A stretch of 64,000 bases of DNA from Sweltsa coloradensis. Taxonomy: Eukaryota > Arthropoda > Insecta > Plecoptera > Chloroperlidae. Shown here piece after piece: positions 20,471 to 31,879 of the stretch (the first letter of the stretch is position 1; each line of letters begins with the position of its first letter). Location: the NCBI GenBank assembly GCA_024449915.1, contig JAMZAV010001843.1, positions 338,847 through 402,846 of the forward strand, read 5' to 3'. The notes under the pieces are model-generated. The model did not search any database. It was not told the DNA's origin and was given only the letters and a program-made list of their open reading frames with translations. A program made the translations under genes and the position numbers.

Positions 20471-23400
20471 CTGCTTGAACTAGCAATACACAATTTTTAA
20501 TGGTAAACTCTGTCGTAAACCGACGCCGCCACCAAAAGACCAATGCATTTCAAATTTTTTTGCATGAATAAGCAACGAAAGTGCATATTTGTTACTCTTG
20601 GATTCTAGCATGGTAATAGTAGTAAATTGTTGTTTGTATAGGGCCTACGTTTATACGGATAAAGGCGGCTTCACATTTTTTCAAGTTTTTTTTTTAGTTT
20701 TTTTGTGATCCAATAACTTTTGATTTAGCAAATTATTAATCACTGTTTTTTATTTGCAGTTTCGATTAAGCCGTGTCGACATCGAGATTTTCACTGGTAA
20801 ATACCTTTTTAATCAAACTTTTTAAATTTAAATCATTTAAAGTTAACAACTCAACTTTTATTGATATTTAATGTTGTATTCTCTATAAATATATGTAATT
20901 TATTTATTTCCTGCACAATCTAAATTTTCCTCTAAAGTGGGTTAACTGGCCCCCAAAACGGGTTATTCCATTTTCAAACAACATTTTACAATTTTGTGGT
21001 GAAATAAGAAATAAACTATACTCGAGCTACCGTTAAAATTATTATTTCTAGCATTTGATATCAAAAGTTTTGTGATAAAGCATTCATAATCATCAGAACA
21101 CGAAAAAACTAAAATAATATTCGACAAGTTAATGAGGGCATTTTCGGACTTTTCACGTCGAAAATCTCTCATTAAAATGGGGCCTGAGGTGTGACAAAAT
21201 GATACGTTTATAATCGCAAACGCAATCTTTTTATGTTTCACTGCCAACGATAGCTCGTTCATTACCCGCGATGTATACGCTCACTAATAACTTTGTTCAA
21301 AGGCTGATGGACATGAAATGACGTCGAATTAATAGGGGGGAACTGAAAGTTTTATCATGTCTACACGACTATGCTGATTTTATTAAAATGTGATAAAGCA
21401 ACTAAAAATAAGCAATATATTATAATGTAATCATGGATAAAATGACAGCGGTATGCAAATAAACAAAATTTTTGTAGTATCACAAAAGAGCAAAGTATAA
21501 TACGTCTATTTTAAATTACATTTTAATTGAGGTAATTTTGTATTCTATTATTGAAATTTATAGCATCTTTACAATGGGATAGATACAATAGGAAGATAAA
21601 TATGTATTTACAAAAAAATATTTGATTGATTATGAATTGGGTTAAATATCCTAAAATGGTTATTTTTGAAACTTTTTCTGAATTAAGGCCCCTATTTACA
21701 CAACGTTCCTGTACGTCTGACCTTCTGTTCCTATGCCAAGATTTTCACAACTTAACTTCCTAAAATGAAATTTAAAAATTTATGGGGAGAGAAACGAAAA
21801 TTGATTGCCACATGCATGATGTATCTATTTGATACAATAACATTTACTTGGTAAACTGTATTCGCATTTTAAAATTATGCATGCTTTTGATAAATGTTTA
21901 TCATCGTATTTTCCTGATTGTTTGTTTCTGGTATGAATACATTTACTTTTTTGTAATTAATTTCAGTCACACAATAACACCGCATTCAAATAATACAAGA
22001 GTAAATTCAAATTATCTGTAATGAAACTACACTAAAATTAATTGAGTGATCATTTACAATATCATGCAAATTCGAGAAATAAATCACAGTGAACTCCGAA
22101 ATTGATTCGAGAGGTCCCCCCCCCTCCCCGCCCCTCCTGTGGCGGTGATATACCCGCCACCTGCAAACCTGACGGAATATTGTTTCAAATGTTTTATTCA
22201 TTCGTTCATGTGAATATATGAATGGTTGACTTAACTAGAAAAATTGCAAATCAAATCATTTTGTAAAACTTCCATTCAGCTAATTATTAACATTATTATT
22301 TGAAACACAATCAAACTCATTGGTATAAAATATCGAAGTTTTGTTTGATGTTTTTTGTTATTACGTAAGCACATAACTCTGTTGCATAGATCATATTAAT
22401 TTTCTTATTCGAGAATACCAACTTTTTAATTTCAGATAATTTTCTTCTGGCCTTATGAACCGACCTGAGGTTGGTCAACGATGTCAACATAGTTTGAACG
22501 AAATGTAGTTTCCCTCATTTCGCTCGCCCATAATCAAGACGCATTGCAAATTAGATTTGTGAAGTGGTCGCTACGCGTGGGGGACTCGTAGGTTTATGTT
22601 TAGGGGTTTCGGGGTGTGTGTGCTCTCATTTTATATGTATACTATTTCTTAAACACGACGGATAGGAAAGTCGCCCTGTTTAAATTTGAGTTTAATACGA
22701 TTTATACACAAAATTTGCGATGATTTTTAAGGAAATTCATAATGAATCTTTCCAGTTGTACCTACATTACGATTGGAAATGAATGTAAATGTTTGTGTGA
22801 ATGTATACAAATTCTCTTGTCCAACGCCTCTCGATTCTCAAAATGCCGTCATTTTGAATAATATAAATTTAACTTGCTACTTTCGTTATTAAATGTTAAT
22901 CAAAATATCAACCATTTTTTTGTGTGTGTATTACTTTCGTGTCTTTAATTGTATGCGTGTTATAAAGTAAGGATTGAACAATCCTTTCTCTGGTGTCAAG
23001 GCGGCAGAAATTCGAGTTTTTCTATAAAATTAATCAAGTCAAGGGTAGAAACTGAGTAAGAGTGTGCCTGTGGTTCTTTTCTTTCTATCACAAGGTCTAG
23101 GGCAAAATAATAAGATATCGGGGTTAATTATATGCATAACCTAACACTATTTGTTTAATTTTAATTACTCAACTAATGACAGTTTACTTTCACCTGTCAA
23201 TCAAAATATTTTCAGTGCAATGACTTTACTGACACAACAATCATGACGACCTTGAAACGAATTCTTCTTTCAGTATTTAAATTCCAGTTATTGGATTTAA
23301 AAAAAGATTTAAAATGCAATCGTTTAGGGATTTCATTGCGAAAGAATGTCAAGGGTTTTTTAGTTCTACGCAATTAAGGTTGAACTAAAATAAGTGATGC

Positions 23401-25208
23401 TGCGGTTGCGAGTGAAGTTATTTATGCGTGTAACAACATTTAAGTGGTTAATGAGAAATGTAATGTCTTGCTATACGGTAGGTCATTATCAGAGATTCCA
23501 ATGCTGTACTTATATGTATAGCATGTTCAATTTTCACCATCAATTGGGTTTTAAACATGTTGTAGCAATTGTTTTTTTTACATGCTTTCAAAACTGCATT
23601 AGTTATAGAGTTATAGAGATTAATTGAAATAATGAAACAAAAATTAAGAATTAAATCAAAAATTCAAATTAGGACGTATAAATCTAAAAGTTGAAAATGC
23701 TTTGAATCATTTTCAGAAATAAATCTTTTGTGATTTAGGTTGAGTATTACATTAAACGCTGTCACACACCTCTAGGCCTCTAGGCTTATTAGTAGATATT
23801 AAATTTAATTTAATAAAAATAAGAATAAAAATTAAAATCTAAAACCCAAAATAAATGTTAAAAATTAATAAAAAAAATAAATTGCTGAAATTAAGTCCGC
23901 TGAAGTAGTAAGTAAGTATTTTATTCACTGGACAAATACAATGGTATCTGTATAACACAATCCTCTGTAAAGAGATGTATACATGTATATGTTGAGGGGG
24001 GGGTCCCCTGCCCGAACTAGTTTAGCAACATAAACCTTGTGTTCACAGGGTTCTGGGTTCGGATTGACCATCTGTCGTTTAAACCTCGTGACATCCATTA
24101 CACAAGTAAATAATAGCTATTTTCCTGGTAACTGTACATGCGTCTCTTGTATGCACAGCAGTAGTCGTACGTTCGTTGTTCCATAATGAAAGTCATTGTA
24201 CTTCCATTGAATCGTGGCTGTTTATGAATTAAATTATAACTCAATATACTTCTTGTGTTTTCCCTTTACAACTAGTCATTTTGGTTCAAAGATCAATGTT
24301 ACAATTCAAGAAGTTACTTCATATTGCAAAACTTATCATTTCACCACTGATGGTATAATTATTACAAAGCTTATAAAAGTGTGTGTAAGTAAAAACCATT
24401 ATGCAAGAAAAATTGCAGTTTCTTGTTTTTAATGCTTATCGTTGATTCATCATTTGAATTTTTATTACCGGTAGTAATTTCAACAAAATATCTAATGTAA
24501 GAATTTATTTTTATACATTCGGAAAATTAAGAGATTACAAAAATATGTTGTGTCAACCCACAATTTGTATAAACTTAAAAAAGATAAAAATTTAACATAA
24601 TGGCCAAAAGGTGTTTCAGATTAATAATCCTATCCATATTAAGCTCATCAACATGAAAGTTATTAAATAAATTGGACTTTTGTCTGAGTTTTCTTATTAA
24701 TTAAAAGTAGATATTATTATTAAAGCAACAACCATCAGAATTATGTAATGTAATGTAATACAGCGCAGCGACCGAGTCTTATAATTCAAGTCAAAGGGCA
24801 CATCCGTGATTCTGTGAGTGTATTCGTCTAAAATCAGCCGAAGCGTTTTAAACAGATATCCGGTACGAGTTTTCTGAGAACTGTTAACAAAATCAGTAAG
24901 ATCCGATACGATTTAAAAATACAAGAAATAATAAATTGAAACATCGGCAAAAAATGTGTAGGATTTAATTTAACGACAATAGTTTTGTTGTTGAAGAAGT
25001 TATTTTTATCGAATCATGTTAGTCAGTCGGTGAGTGCATGCAGTGACCAAGGTGTATCAAATCTTACACGCTCAAGGTTTCTCATAATTCCGCTGGAAGA
25101 TTGAGTAAATCTTGCAATCTTTACTCGTATTTCGTACTTGCTATATTTACCATAGTACTACCATATACTCAATGGTACTACATTTGAAAACATGTTCTAT
25201 AATTTTTT
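20471..25208. other. AT-rich intron-like or intergenic DNA
   Basis: No convincing exon, RNA gene or repeat family member was found on either strand. There is a C-rich run near 22116-22135 and a CT-rich patch beside it. The small ORFs show no domain, codon bias or splice context. I looked for the next PLB1 exon (the GGNDLC motif, minus strand) and did not find it. Confidence 0.45.
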
Positions 25209-25320
25209 AATACAATCCAGAAATAAAAAAAATATTCCGACCGTTGTTTGAAACCGAGTCTCCAACATTCGGGGCATAAAGGCGTCTTAGCCAACTAGAC
25301 AAGGAAAACGCCAAAGTCGT
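25209..25320 (-). mobile_element. Family F tRNA-derived SINE, copy 2
   Basis: The minus strand reads CCTTGTCTAGTTGGCTAAGACGCC (A-box region), GGAGACTCGGTTTCAAAC (B-box region) and GGTCGGAATATT. It then shows the family tail TTTATTTCTGGATTGTA near 25215. It corresponds block by block to the SINE at 5476-6198. Confidence 0.65.
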
Positions 25321-25541
25321 TGTTAGACGAGTGAGCGAGTCATGTGTTGAGTGCCCGGGAACATTTATTGATATTATATAAGGTATATACGATAGGGTTT
25401 TGAGTTTAGTTGGTATAAGGGCGCGTCAACTGTAAGGCCATATTGCGCTACTCTAGCCTATGATAGGCTAGGGAGGAAAGAACCATGCTGTATCCAACCT
25501 TGGCTCACTCAATCGTCTAATAACGACTTTGTCATTTTCCT
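25301..25541. mobile_element. Small hairpin MITE with ~40-bp TIRs and a family D fragment inside
   Basis: The left arm AAGGAAAACGCCAAAGTCG, TTGTTAGACGAGTGAGCGAG pairs with the right arm CTCACTCAATCGTCTAATAA, CGACTTTGTCATTTTCCT. Between them lies AAGGGCGCGTCAACTGTAAG ... CTACTCTAGCCTATG, the 5' piece of family D (9490-9560). The arm start resembles the CTAGGAAAACGCTAAAGTC terminus of family A. The left arm overlaps the head of the adjacent SINE. Confidence 0.65.
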
Positions 25542-25569
25542 AGCTATGTACCAAAGCTCCCCTATAAGT

Positions 25570-25712
25570 ATCACTTTTCTGTCAGTCCAGACGGCCAAAT
25601 GTGTCACGTTTTACGATATAACATAACCGTTCAACGAAGATGATACATAATGTTTTGGGTGGCCCTTCAGGTAGCCTTGTTTAGAGGTAATTTTAGGTAC
25701 TCGGCACCTCCA
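25570..25712. repeat. Unexpanded relative of the 54-bp minisatellite locus
   Basis: CGAAGATGATACATAATG, TTTGGGTGGCCC and GGTACTCGGCACCTCCAGCA parallel 18650-18700 and 20410-20460. Only about one diverged 54-bp unit lies between the flanks, so it shows the pre-expansion state. Confidence 0.6.
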
Positions 25713-25805
25713 GCATAAGATTTTAATGCCCGTAAAAGATTTTCGTTGAGGTTTTTTTTTCTTATATAATTTATTTTCCACACGATCATGAGCACTCTCA
25801 ATCAC

Positions 25806-26685
25806 ATTGCTAGTGGTTAGAATTTGAGCTTAGTCCTAAAACATAAAGTGTCTTACCACCAGGACAATATTCACAATATTATACAAAACGCAGAATTCAC
25901 TCAATATTATTGCAAAATAAGAACTTAAGGTTAAAAAAAAATTGTAAATTAAATTAACAACTCGTGCAAATGTTTTGTTAGTCTTAATCTTATCAATGGT
26001 TCGAATGGTGACATTTAGTATATACGCAACAACGATCAGTACATTGGAAAACATGATATATTTGTAAGAGTATAGTTTTCCATACCTTGTATTTTGTGTA
26101 CCAACTCTTCATTGAATGTCTTTAGCTCTTATTCCATTCCAATAATCGTGTGCACTTTAAAACTTGTTCAATGTGAGGTTTGACTCGTCCCCATTAAAAG
26201 CATTCATGTCATTTCGTCAGATATAAACTCGCTTAATGCAGCTGTAAATTTTGTGCATTGGAGTGTAGTGATATTTAAATTATGTGACAATCATTGCAGC
26301 AAGTCGAAGTCTGGTTGGATAATCAAAATGTAATTACTTTAGTTAGGAGGTGCGACTTAATGAGAATTATGCATCACATACATTTTATAATTAGTTTTTA
26401 TGTTTATGAATGAATATTTGTGATAAGTTAACTATATTCAAGGTTAAAACAGTTCTCTGTGTACTAATACAAATTTTTATGCAAAAAAACCTTCTTAAAA
26501 GAGAAGAGGACACTAGTTTTGACTTAATGCAAATAGCTAAACGTTAAGCTAGGAAGCACTCGACGTTTATGAACCTTTGCATAGTTGTTAATCAAGTATA
26601 CATGGACGAAAGCTCTACAGTTGTACATAATCAATAGTTAGTGGGAATCATCCAAAAACAATTCACGAATACGGTCCATTTTGGA
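25806..26685. other. AT-rich spacer, no feature seen
   Basis: No supported gene or repeat. A weak tRNA-like B box (minus strand, GGGTTTGATACCAGC near 26696-26712) lies just downstream; it could be an old SINE, but I cannot define its ends. Confidence 0.35.
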
Positions 26686-26787
26686 TTTGCAGTTTGCTGG
26701 TATCAAACCCGGCACTAGCAGAATAAGAGCTTGACACCAATAGCATGTCTGTATTGGGGGTGTTAGTCCAAAGCGCGTTTATTAAAA

Positions 26788-27485
26788 CTAGACCGCTTCG
26801 CGAAGGCTTTTTTTAGTCGCGTTGATGAATGAGCTTTTTTTAAGTTTTTAGTATGCGTGGGATCTCTTAACTTCTTCAAGTTTCATTGCAAAATCATTTT
26901 CATATATAATATAAATAAATAAATAATTTAGGATATTTTTTAAAGTAGAACTAATTGCTATGTTAATTAAGATATCAAATATCTGTAGGCCCGAAGATTG
27001 CTTTATAACCGCATTGTAGGTAATTGTTCAAGTTTCTATATGTACTTGTTAATTATTGTTATACACCTCAAAAAACTCATATTAAAACCTTTATTTCTAT
27101 GGATTCTGGATAACTTTTTTAAATTTTTCTTTCAAACGGTACTACAGAACCATAACCTTAATGTCCATGTAAAATCCATGTCCATGTAGCCCCACCCGTT
27201 TGGTCAGAATCGGCCCAAACGTCACAAAAATATCGCGCTAAAAATCGAAAAAATCTTAAAAGTACAATATTCATGAGAAATATTTCTTCGGTTGTACCCA
27301 AAAACGTAGCATGTCTAAGTTCAGAGATTTCGAAGGTCCCCTTCAATTTTCATCAAGATCTCATATGCCGTTTGCCCGGTAGAGAGCGAACAAACGGACA
27401 AAAAAAACAAAACCAAACAAAAAAAACATTGGAGCTAAATTTTTTGGGGGTCAGTTAAATTGAAGTCTTCGCTTCGCTCATCCAA
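26788..27485 (+). mobile_element. Family A' element, copy 2
   Basis: It starts CTAGACCGCTTCGCGAAGGC and ends CTTCGCTTCGCTCATCCAA. It shares CCCACCCGTTTGGTCAGAAT, GAGATTTCGAAGGTCC and CATATGCCGTTTGCCCGG with copies 1 and 3. An internal doublet GTCCATGTAAAATCCATG is specific to this copy. ORFs across it are not genes. Confidence 0.75.
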
Positions 27486-27504
27486 TGACCAATCACCTAT
27501 ATAA

Positions 27505-27560
27505 TTACCTAATATATATTATATATTAATATATATATATATATAATATTATATCAGTAT
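27505..27560. repeat. (TA)n-rich low-complexity tract
   Basis: Alternating TATATA sequence with a self-complementary core, directly downstream of a family A' element. Confidence 0.8.
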
Positions 27561-28074
27561 ATCGGTAGAAAATCAACATTTCTAGAATCGAGCAACAAAC
27601 ACAAAATCCTCGAAAGAGATTTATGTCATAAATGAGTAACTTATACTGGGTGGTCGATAAAAATAATCCTATATTCACTTCTGGTCCAGCCGGCATTATT
27701 CTTGTATGTGTGTGTACGCATCACTTTTGTATATCTGTTTTTGAAACATTTTACCTCTTCGTCTACACTAATGCTAACTTGTCCCACTTTATGTTTTGCG
27801 TCAGAATGAAAACAACAGAGATGCTTCATTTACTTTGTTTTAGATATTTTTCTCCTTTTTGTTTCAACTTCTAGCTGTCTTAAATTCTTGTAGAAACTCG
27901 TGTCGTTATGATTCAACGCCAGCGTAACTCTTCAAGCAACACTAATTATTTGACTTCCTCCTAGGCTATGTTTCAAAACCACACGATGCAACTCACCATG
28001 AGCATAAAATGTGCAATGTTAACGAACTATATCAGTACAGACGAGGGAAGAATAATAAAAATTAACAGTGATTC

Positions 28075-28312
28075 GCGTCAAACCCCAAAATCCAACAAAC
28101 TTCGATAAAAATCCGCAAAAACTGGATGAAATCCAATAAAACCAGACTAATCCTGATGAAACTCGATAAACCATAGGAAAACTCGATTAAACTCGATCAA
28201 GGCCGATACCCCACAAATCTCGACGAAATTCAATAAAAACAGTAAAAATTTAACGAGATCCGATAAAACCCGATAAAACCCGACAAAACCCGATAAAACC
28301 AAAACCTAAAAT
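28075..28312 (+). repeat. Degenerate ~10-11-bp minisatellite (CGATAAAACC)
   Basis: Variants of CGATAAAACC, CGATGAAACT and CAATAAAACC repeat for about 230 bp. The last units are the most regular (ACCCGATAAAACCCGATAAA). It is non-coding. Confidence 0.75.
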
Positions 28313-28731
28313 AAAATACTATAATTTTGGTTTATTAATTCCAAATTAAATTTCGAAATTTTTAAAAGAATTTTATTTTTTGCTTCATATTCTTGTTTGT
28401 TTTGAGTATATCTTTAATACGCGGTGTCAAGACAGATTTTAAAGGCCCGTTTCAGTTTCGTATTATGCCCTAATATGTATGCGTAACTTAACACTTAGCA
28501 CTGTGATATCTTCACCAAAACCACAAATCTCAGCAAACAAAAAAATATATTAATGTAAAATTAGATATATTATGGCAAATAAATATACTGACTTGGTAAT
28601 AGGGCTTTCCATGTTGCTTGGCGTTTTACATAGAATATAAATATATGACTATGAGTAATCGTAAGGTTGACAAAAGACCTGGAGCAAGTCAAGTTTATCA
28701 AGTAGGGCTTAAAGGCCTAAATCAATTTTAA

Positions 28732-29653
28732 CTAGGAAAACGCTAAAGTCCCGCCGTGTTGATGGATGAGCTTTTCAAAGTTTTTAGTTTGCGTGGGATA
28801 TCTTTACTTTTGCAAGTGCTTTGTTTTGCTACCTACGCATTGTAAGTGATTGTTGTCAAATTTCTTTTGTTACCTGTCAATTGGTATTATTTACCGTAAA
28901 AACTTATATTGAAAGCTTCATTTCTATGGATTCTGGCTAACTTTTTCAACTTTTTCTTTTAAAAGGTACTACATCACCATAACCTTAATGTCCATGTTTA
29001 ATATGAACGTTGAAGGCCCACCCGTTTCGTCAGAATTGGCCCAAATGGCACGAAAATATCGCACTACAAGTCAAAAAACTTATATTAAAAGCTTTATTTC
29101 TATAGATTCAGACTAACTTTTCCAACTTTTTCTTTCAGAAAGCAATACATCACCATTACCTTAAGGTCCATGTGAAATATGAACGTTGTAGCCTCACGCG
29201 TTTGGTCAGAATTGACCCAAATGGCAAGAAAATATCGCACAAAAAGTCAAAAAACTTATATTAAAAGCTTTATTTCTATAGATTCTGGCTACCTTTTTAA
29301 ACTTTTTCTTTCAGAAAGCAATACATCACCATCACCTTAATGTCCATGTGAAATATGAACGTTGTAGCCCCACCCGTTTGGTCAGAATCGGCCCAAATGT
29401 CTCGAAAATATCGCACTAAAAATCGAAAAAAAATCGTAAAAGTGCGTATTCATGAGAAATATTTTCTTCGATTGTACCCAAAAACGTGGCACGTCTAAGT
29501 TTCAGAGATTTCGAAGGTCCCCTTCATTTCATCAAGATCGCATATGCCGTTTGCCCGGAAATCGTGCGAACAAACAGATAAAGAAAAAAAAAAAAAAAAG
29601 AGCTAAATTTTTGGGGGGTCAGTGAAATTGAAGTCTTCGCTTTGCTCATCCAA
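28732..29653 (+). mobile_element. Family A' element copy 3 with internal triplication
   Basis: It starts CTAGGAAAACGCTAAAGTCC and ends CTTCGCTTTGCTCATCCAA. Compared with copies 1 and 2 it is lengthened by three tandem copies of an internal module of about 175-180 bp. The modules begin near 28900, 29075 and 29252 with AAAACTTATATTRAAAGCTT and contain CCCACCCGTTTGGTCAGAAT-type text. Confidence 0.8.
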
Positions 29654-29682
29654 TAACTCAAAAGATATACGTAAACAAAATA

Positions 29683-29811
29683 TTACACATACAAATCATT
29701 AGAATTTTCACTGTTATTTACTTTTTTTATTACTGTCAAGTAGTCGAAATATCATTTTTTAAATAGAAATAAGTAAATAACAGTGAAAAGTCCAATGATT
29801 TGTATGTGTAA
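29683..29811. mobile_element. 129-bp hairpin MITE
   Basis: TTACACATACAAATCATT and TTTTCACTGTTATTTACTT pair with AAGTAAATAACAGTGAAAA and AATGATTTGTATGTGTAA, giving arms of about 40 bp and a loop of about 45 bp. There is no coding capacity. The target duplication is unclear. Confidence 0.75.
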
Positions 29812-29909
29812 CGTTACTACCTGTTATATATAGTTTCAATTTTTATAGTAAACAAAATTGTTGTCTTCCATTGTAAATCAGTTTTAAAACTAAATAGAAT
29901 AGACGTTAA

Positions 29910-30547
29910 AGAGGCTATTACCCACAAGAATTATATTTTACCATAGAATCTATCACATAATACTACACTAAAATGACCAAATTATATCTGGTATCTGTAA
30001 TTTTACACGATTTTTTTTAGTTTTAGGATCCTGAAATTGGCGAAAATGGGCGTTTTGGGGAATTTCTTAAATCGGCTTTAACTTGCTAATTTTTGTTCCA
30101 CATAGATACTAGAGCATCATACCAATCTAAAATGGGCTTTATAACATCGTGTCGTAAAAAAAAGCACAAAAAAATATACACTCAAACTCGCAAAAATATG
30201 TCTCCTCAAATCACACCCTTTCATGGTAATAGCATATTTTGACCAAACCAATTGCCCAAATTACAAAAAAAATATAGCGGATTTACAGAAAAGGCTTCCG
30301 AGTACGCCAATAATGGCCAAATTTTTGGGATCAAGATCCTCTATGGTCACGGGGCATAAAGATCGTCTCTATGTTATTTCTTATGAGATTTTTTGCCAAT
30401 GGGACCTAGCTAAAAAATTAACAATTTTTACAATTTCTTTTCCGGCCAAGGCGTGCCCAATAATTTTTCTGTTACTTTCTAAATTCATAACTAGTTAGCC
30501 TGAATGAAATATATTTTTTTTAGTTTAGCGGGTGAATACCACTTTTA
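29910..30547 (+). mobile_element. piggyBac-type MITE (family C), copy 2
   Basis: It is flanked by TTAA at 29906-29909 and 30548-30551. The ends AGAGGCTA and TACCACTT are degenerate forms of the copy 1 termini. Its interior matches copy 1 throughout (for example CGGGGCATAAAGATCGTC). It ends only about 30 bp from the splice donor of PLB1 exon 2. Confidence 0.75.
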
Positions 30548-30579
30548 TTAAATAAAGTGAAATTAAATAAGTGACCAAC

Positions 30580-30806
30580 CTTCCAGTCTTTCTCGAAGTC
30601 CACCTTCGGATGTCGTTTGATCTTGGCGACCAACCTCTTTGCTTGGATCAGCGCCTCGTTCACCGAGGCCGTGGGGAAGGCGACGTTGAACCCGGCGTTG
30701 GGCATGAAGAACTCCCCGGTCCCCTGGGAGTAGCCTCGAAGTCCCGGGTTGAACTCCCGCAGGATGTTGGGGAGGGTCAGGAACTTGCGCCAAGTCGCGT
30801 CTCCGC
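30580..30806 (-). CDS. PLB1-like: Phospholipase B1-like, exon 2
   Basis: Internal coding exon of a secreted or membrane-bound GDSL lipase that hydrolyses phospholipid acyl esters. The minus strand shows an acceptor ending GGCAG before 30806 and a donor GTTGGT from 30579. It enters in phase 1 and leaves in phase 0, giving 75 complete residues after the split Gly codon. The translation contains GDATWRKFLTLPNILREFNP, the LPNILREFNP signature of animal phospholipase B1, followed by GYSQGTGEFFMPNAGFN and ending at FEKDWK. The next residues in the family would be the VVTMFIGGNDLC block, which must lie in a further exon not seen here. GC-rich codons stand out sharply from the AT-rich surroundings. 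A TTAA-flanked MITE ends about 30 bp beyond the donor. Confidence 0.88.
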
Positions 30807-31369
30807 CTGCCAGGGAAACACGAGACCACGTTTATTTCGGTTTCATAGTCGGGAAGCAGTCAATCAAATCAATTTTAAAATTTAAAAAAATACATCTTAG
30901 ACGAGAATAAAATTGGTGCTACTAAAACGGTTATTTTCATAATATGGACAAAACATGTAACATATTACCTATACTAAATATTTAAGTGGTTTGTAAAAAT
31001 ACGAATGAACCATCGCCAAACACATATTACTACTGATCCGTTAAACCACTTGTAAAACAATTTGTTTCTAAAAGTTTTAAAATATACTGGAATTGTTCCC
31101 CTTGCTCTTATCATAGCCCTGTTACACTTTATTGTGTTTAAGTCATAATGGTATTTGTAATAGTTCACCGTCGGTTCATAGATGCCTCTTTTCTCGAGAT
31201 CCACTTCCTCTGCTTATGGTCTTCAAATCTCACTGTTGAGTCTTAAATGAAGGCTTTTTTATCACAGTTAACAACTTCTAAATAGCATACTAGCATAGAT
31301 CAAAGCTTCATAAAGAACCTTGTTTAAAGTATAACGCTTTTTTTTAAATTTACTATTAATTTAAGACGC

Positions 31370-31500
31370 TCGTCTGGAATGCGGGAGGGTCTCCCGCATA
31401 TCCAGACCGCATTCCCCGACCCGCATTCCCCGACCGGATTTGAACCCGGTTCGGGTTCAAATCCCGGTCGGGGCGGACTTTATTAATTTCTAAATTGAAG
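31370..31500 (+). mobile_element. Family F SINE copy 3 with inverted B-box hairpin
   Basis: TTAAGACGCTCGTCTGGAAT matches the A-box region of copy 1. GGTTCGGGTTCAAATCCC, GGTCGGGGCGGACTTT and AATTTCTAAATTGAA match its B box and tail. In the middle, GCGGGAGGGTCTCCCGC forms a short hairpin. A second, inverted B-box segment (CCCCGACCGGATTTGAACCC) faces the normal one, making a near-perfect 46-bp palindrome at about 31428-31473. Confidence 0.75.
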
Positions 31501-31689
31501 TTAATAAAAACAATACACCTACGGGAGTGTTTCCCGACTAACCAAATCGAAATAACGCATTTTATCTTTAAACGTTCATCAGTCAGATCGTTTTGCGAGA
31601 GTATGTTTTAATGCAAATAACATGGTAAGATTGGGCTAACGAGCAGCGAGAACTGCCTTCTAATCCTCGGAATAACTTACATCTAGGAC

Positions 31690-31790
31690 TGCCGGTGACG
31701 TGTTTCGAACCTGTGACCTCTAGAATCAGAGTATCCCACGCTATACATAAGCTAACGCTTTCGGTTCCCAGTCCTAATCTGTTTAAATCG
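31690..31790 (-). mobile_element. tRNA-like SINE remnant
   Basis: The minus strand reads GCGTTAGCTTATGTATAGCG, GGGATACTCTGATTCTAGAGG, B box CAGGTTCGAAACACG and GGCAGTCC. The ACTCTGATTC segment is shared with the tRNA-like sequence at 59540-59615. Its 3' extent is unknown. It does not fold as a convincing tRNA. Confidence 0.5.
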
Positions 31791-31879
31791 ATAGAAATTA
31801 TATTTGTCACATATGAGAACAGAAGTCATCAGATACTTTTCCACACAAAATGTGCATTGGCTATATCCATCTGACCAAT

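Noticed and set aside
1..30572. Third PLB1 exon with GGNDLC
   Set aside because: I scanned the minus strand for the motif and for GC-rich exon-like islands and found none besides family D repeats. A divergent exon could have been missed.
30563..30885. Overlapping ORFs on both strands at PLB1 exon 2
   Set aside because: Shadows of the GC-rich exon. Only the frame with LPNILREFNP joins in phase with exon 1.
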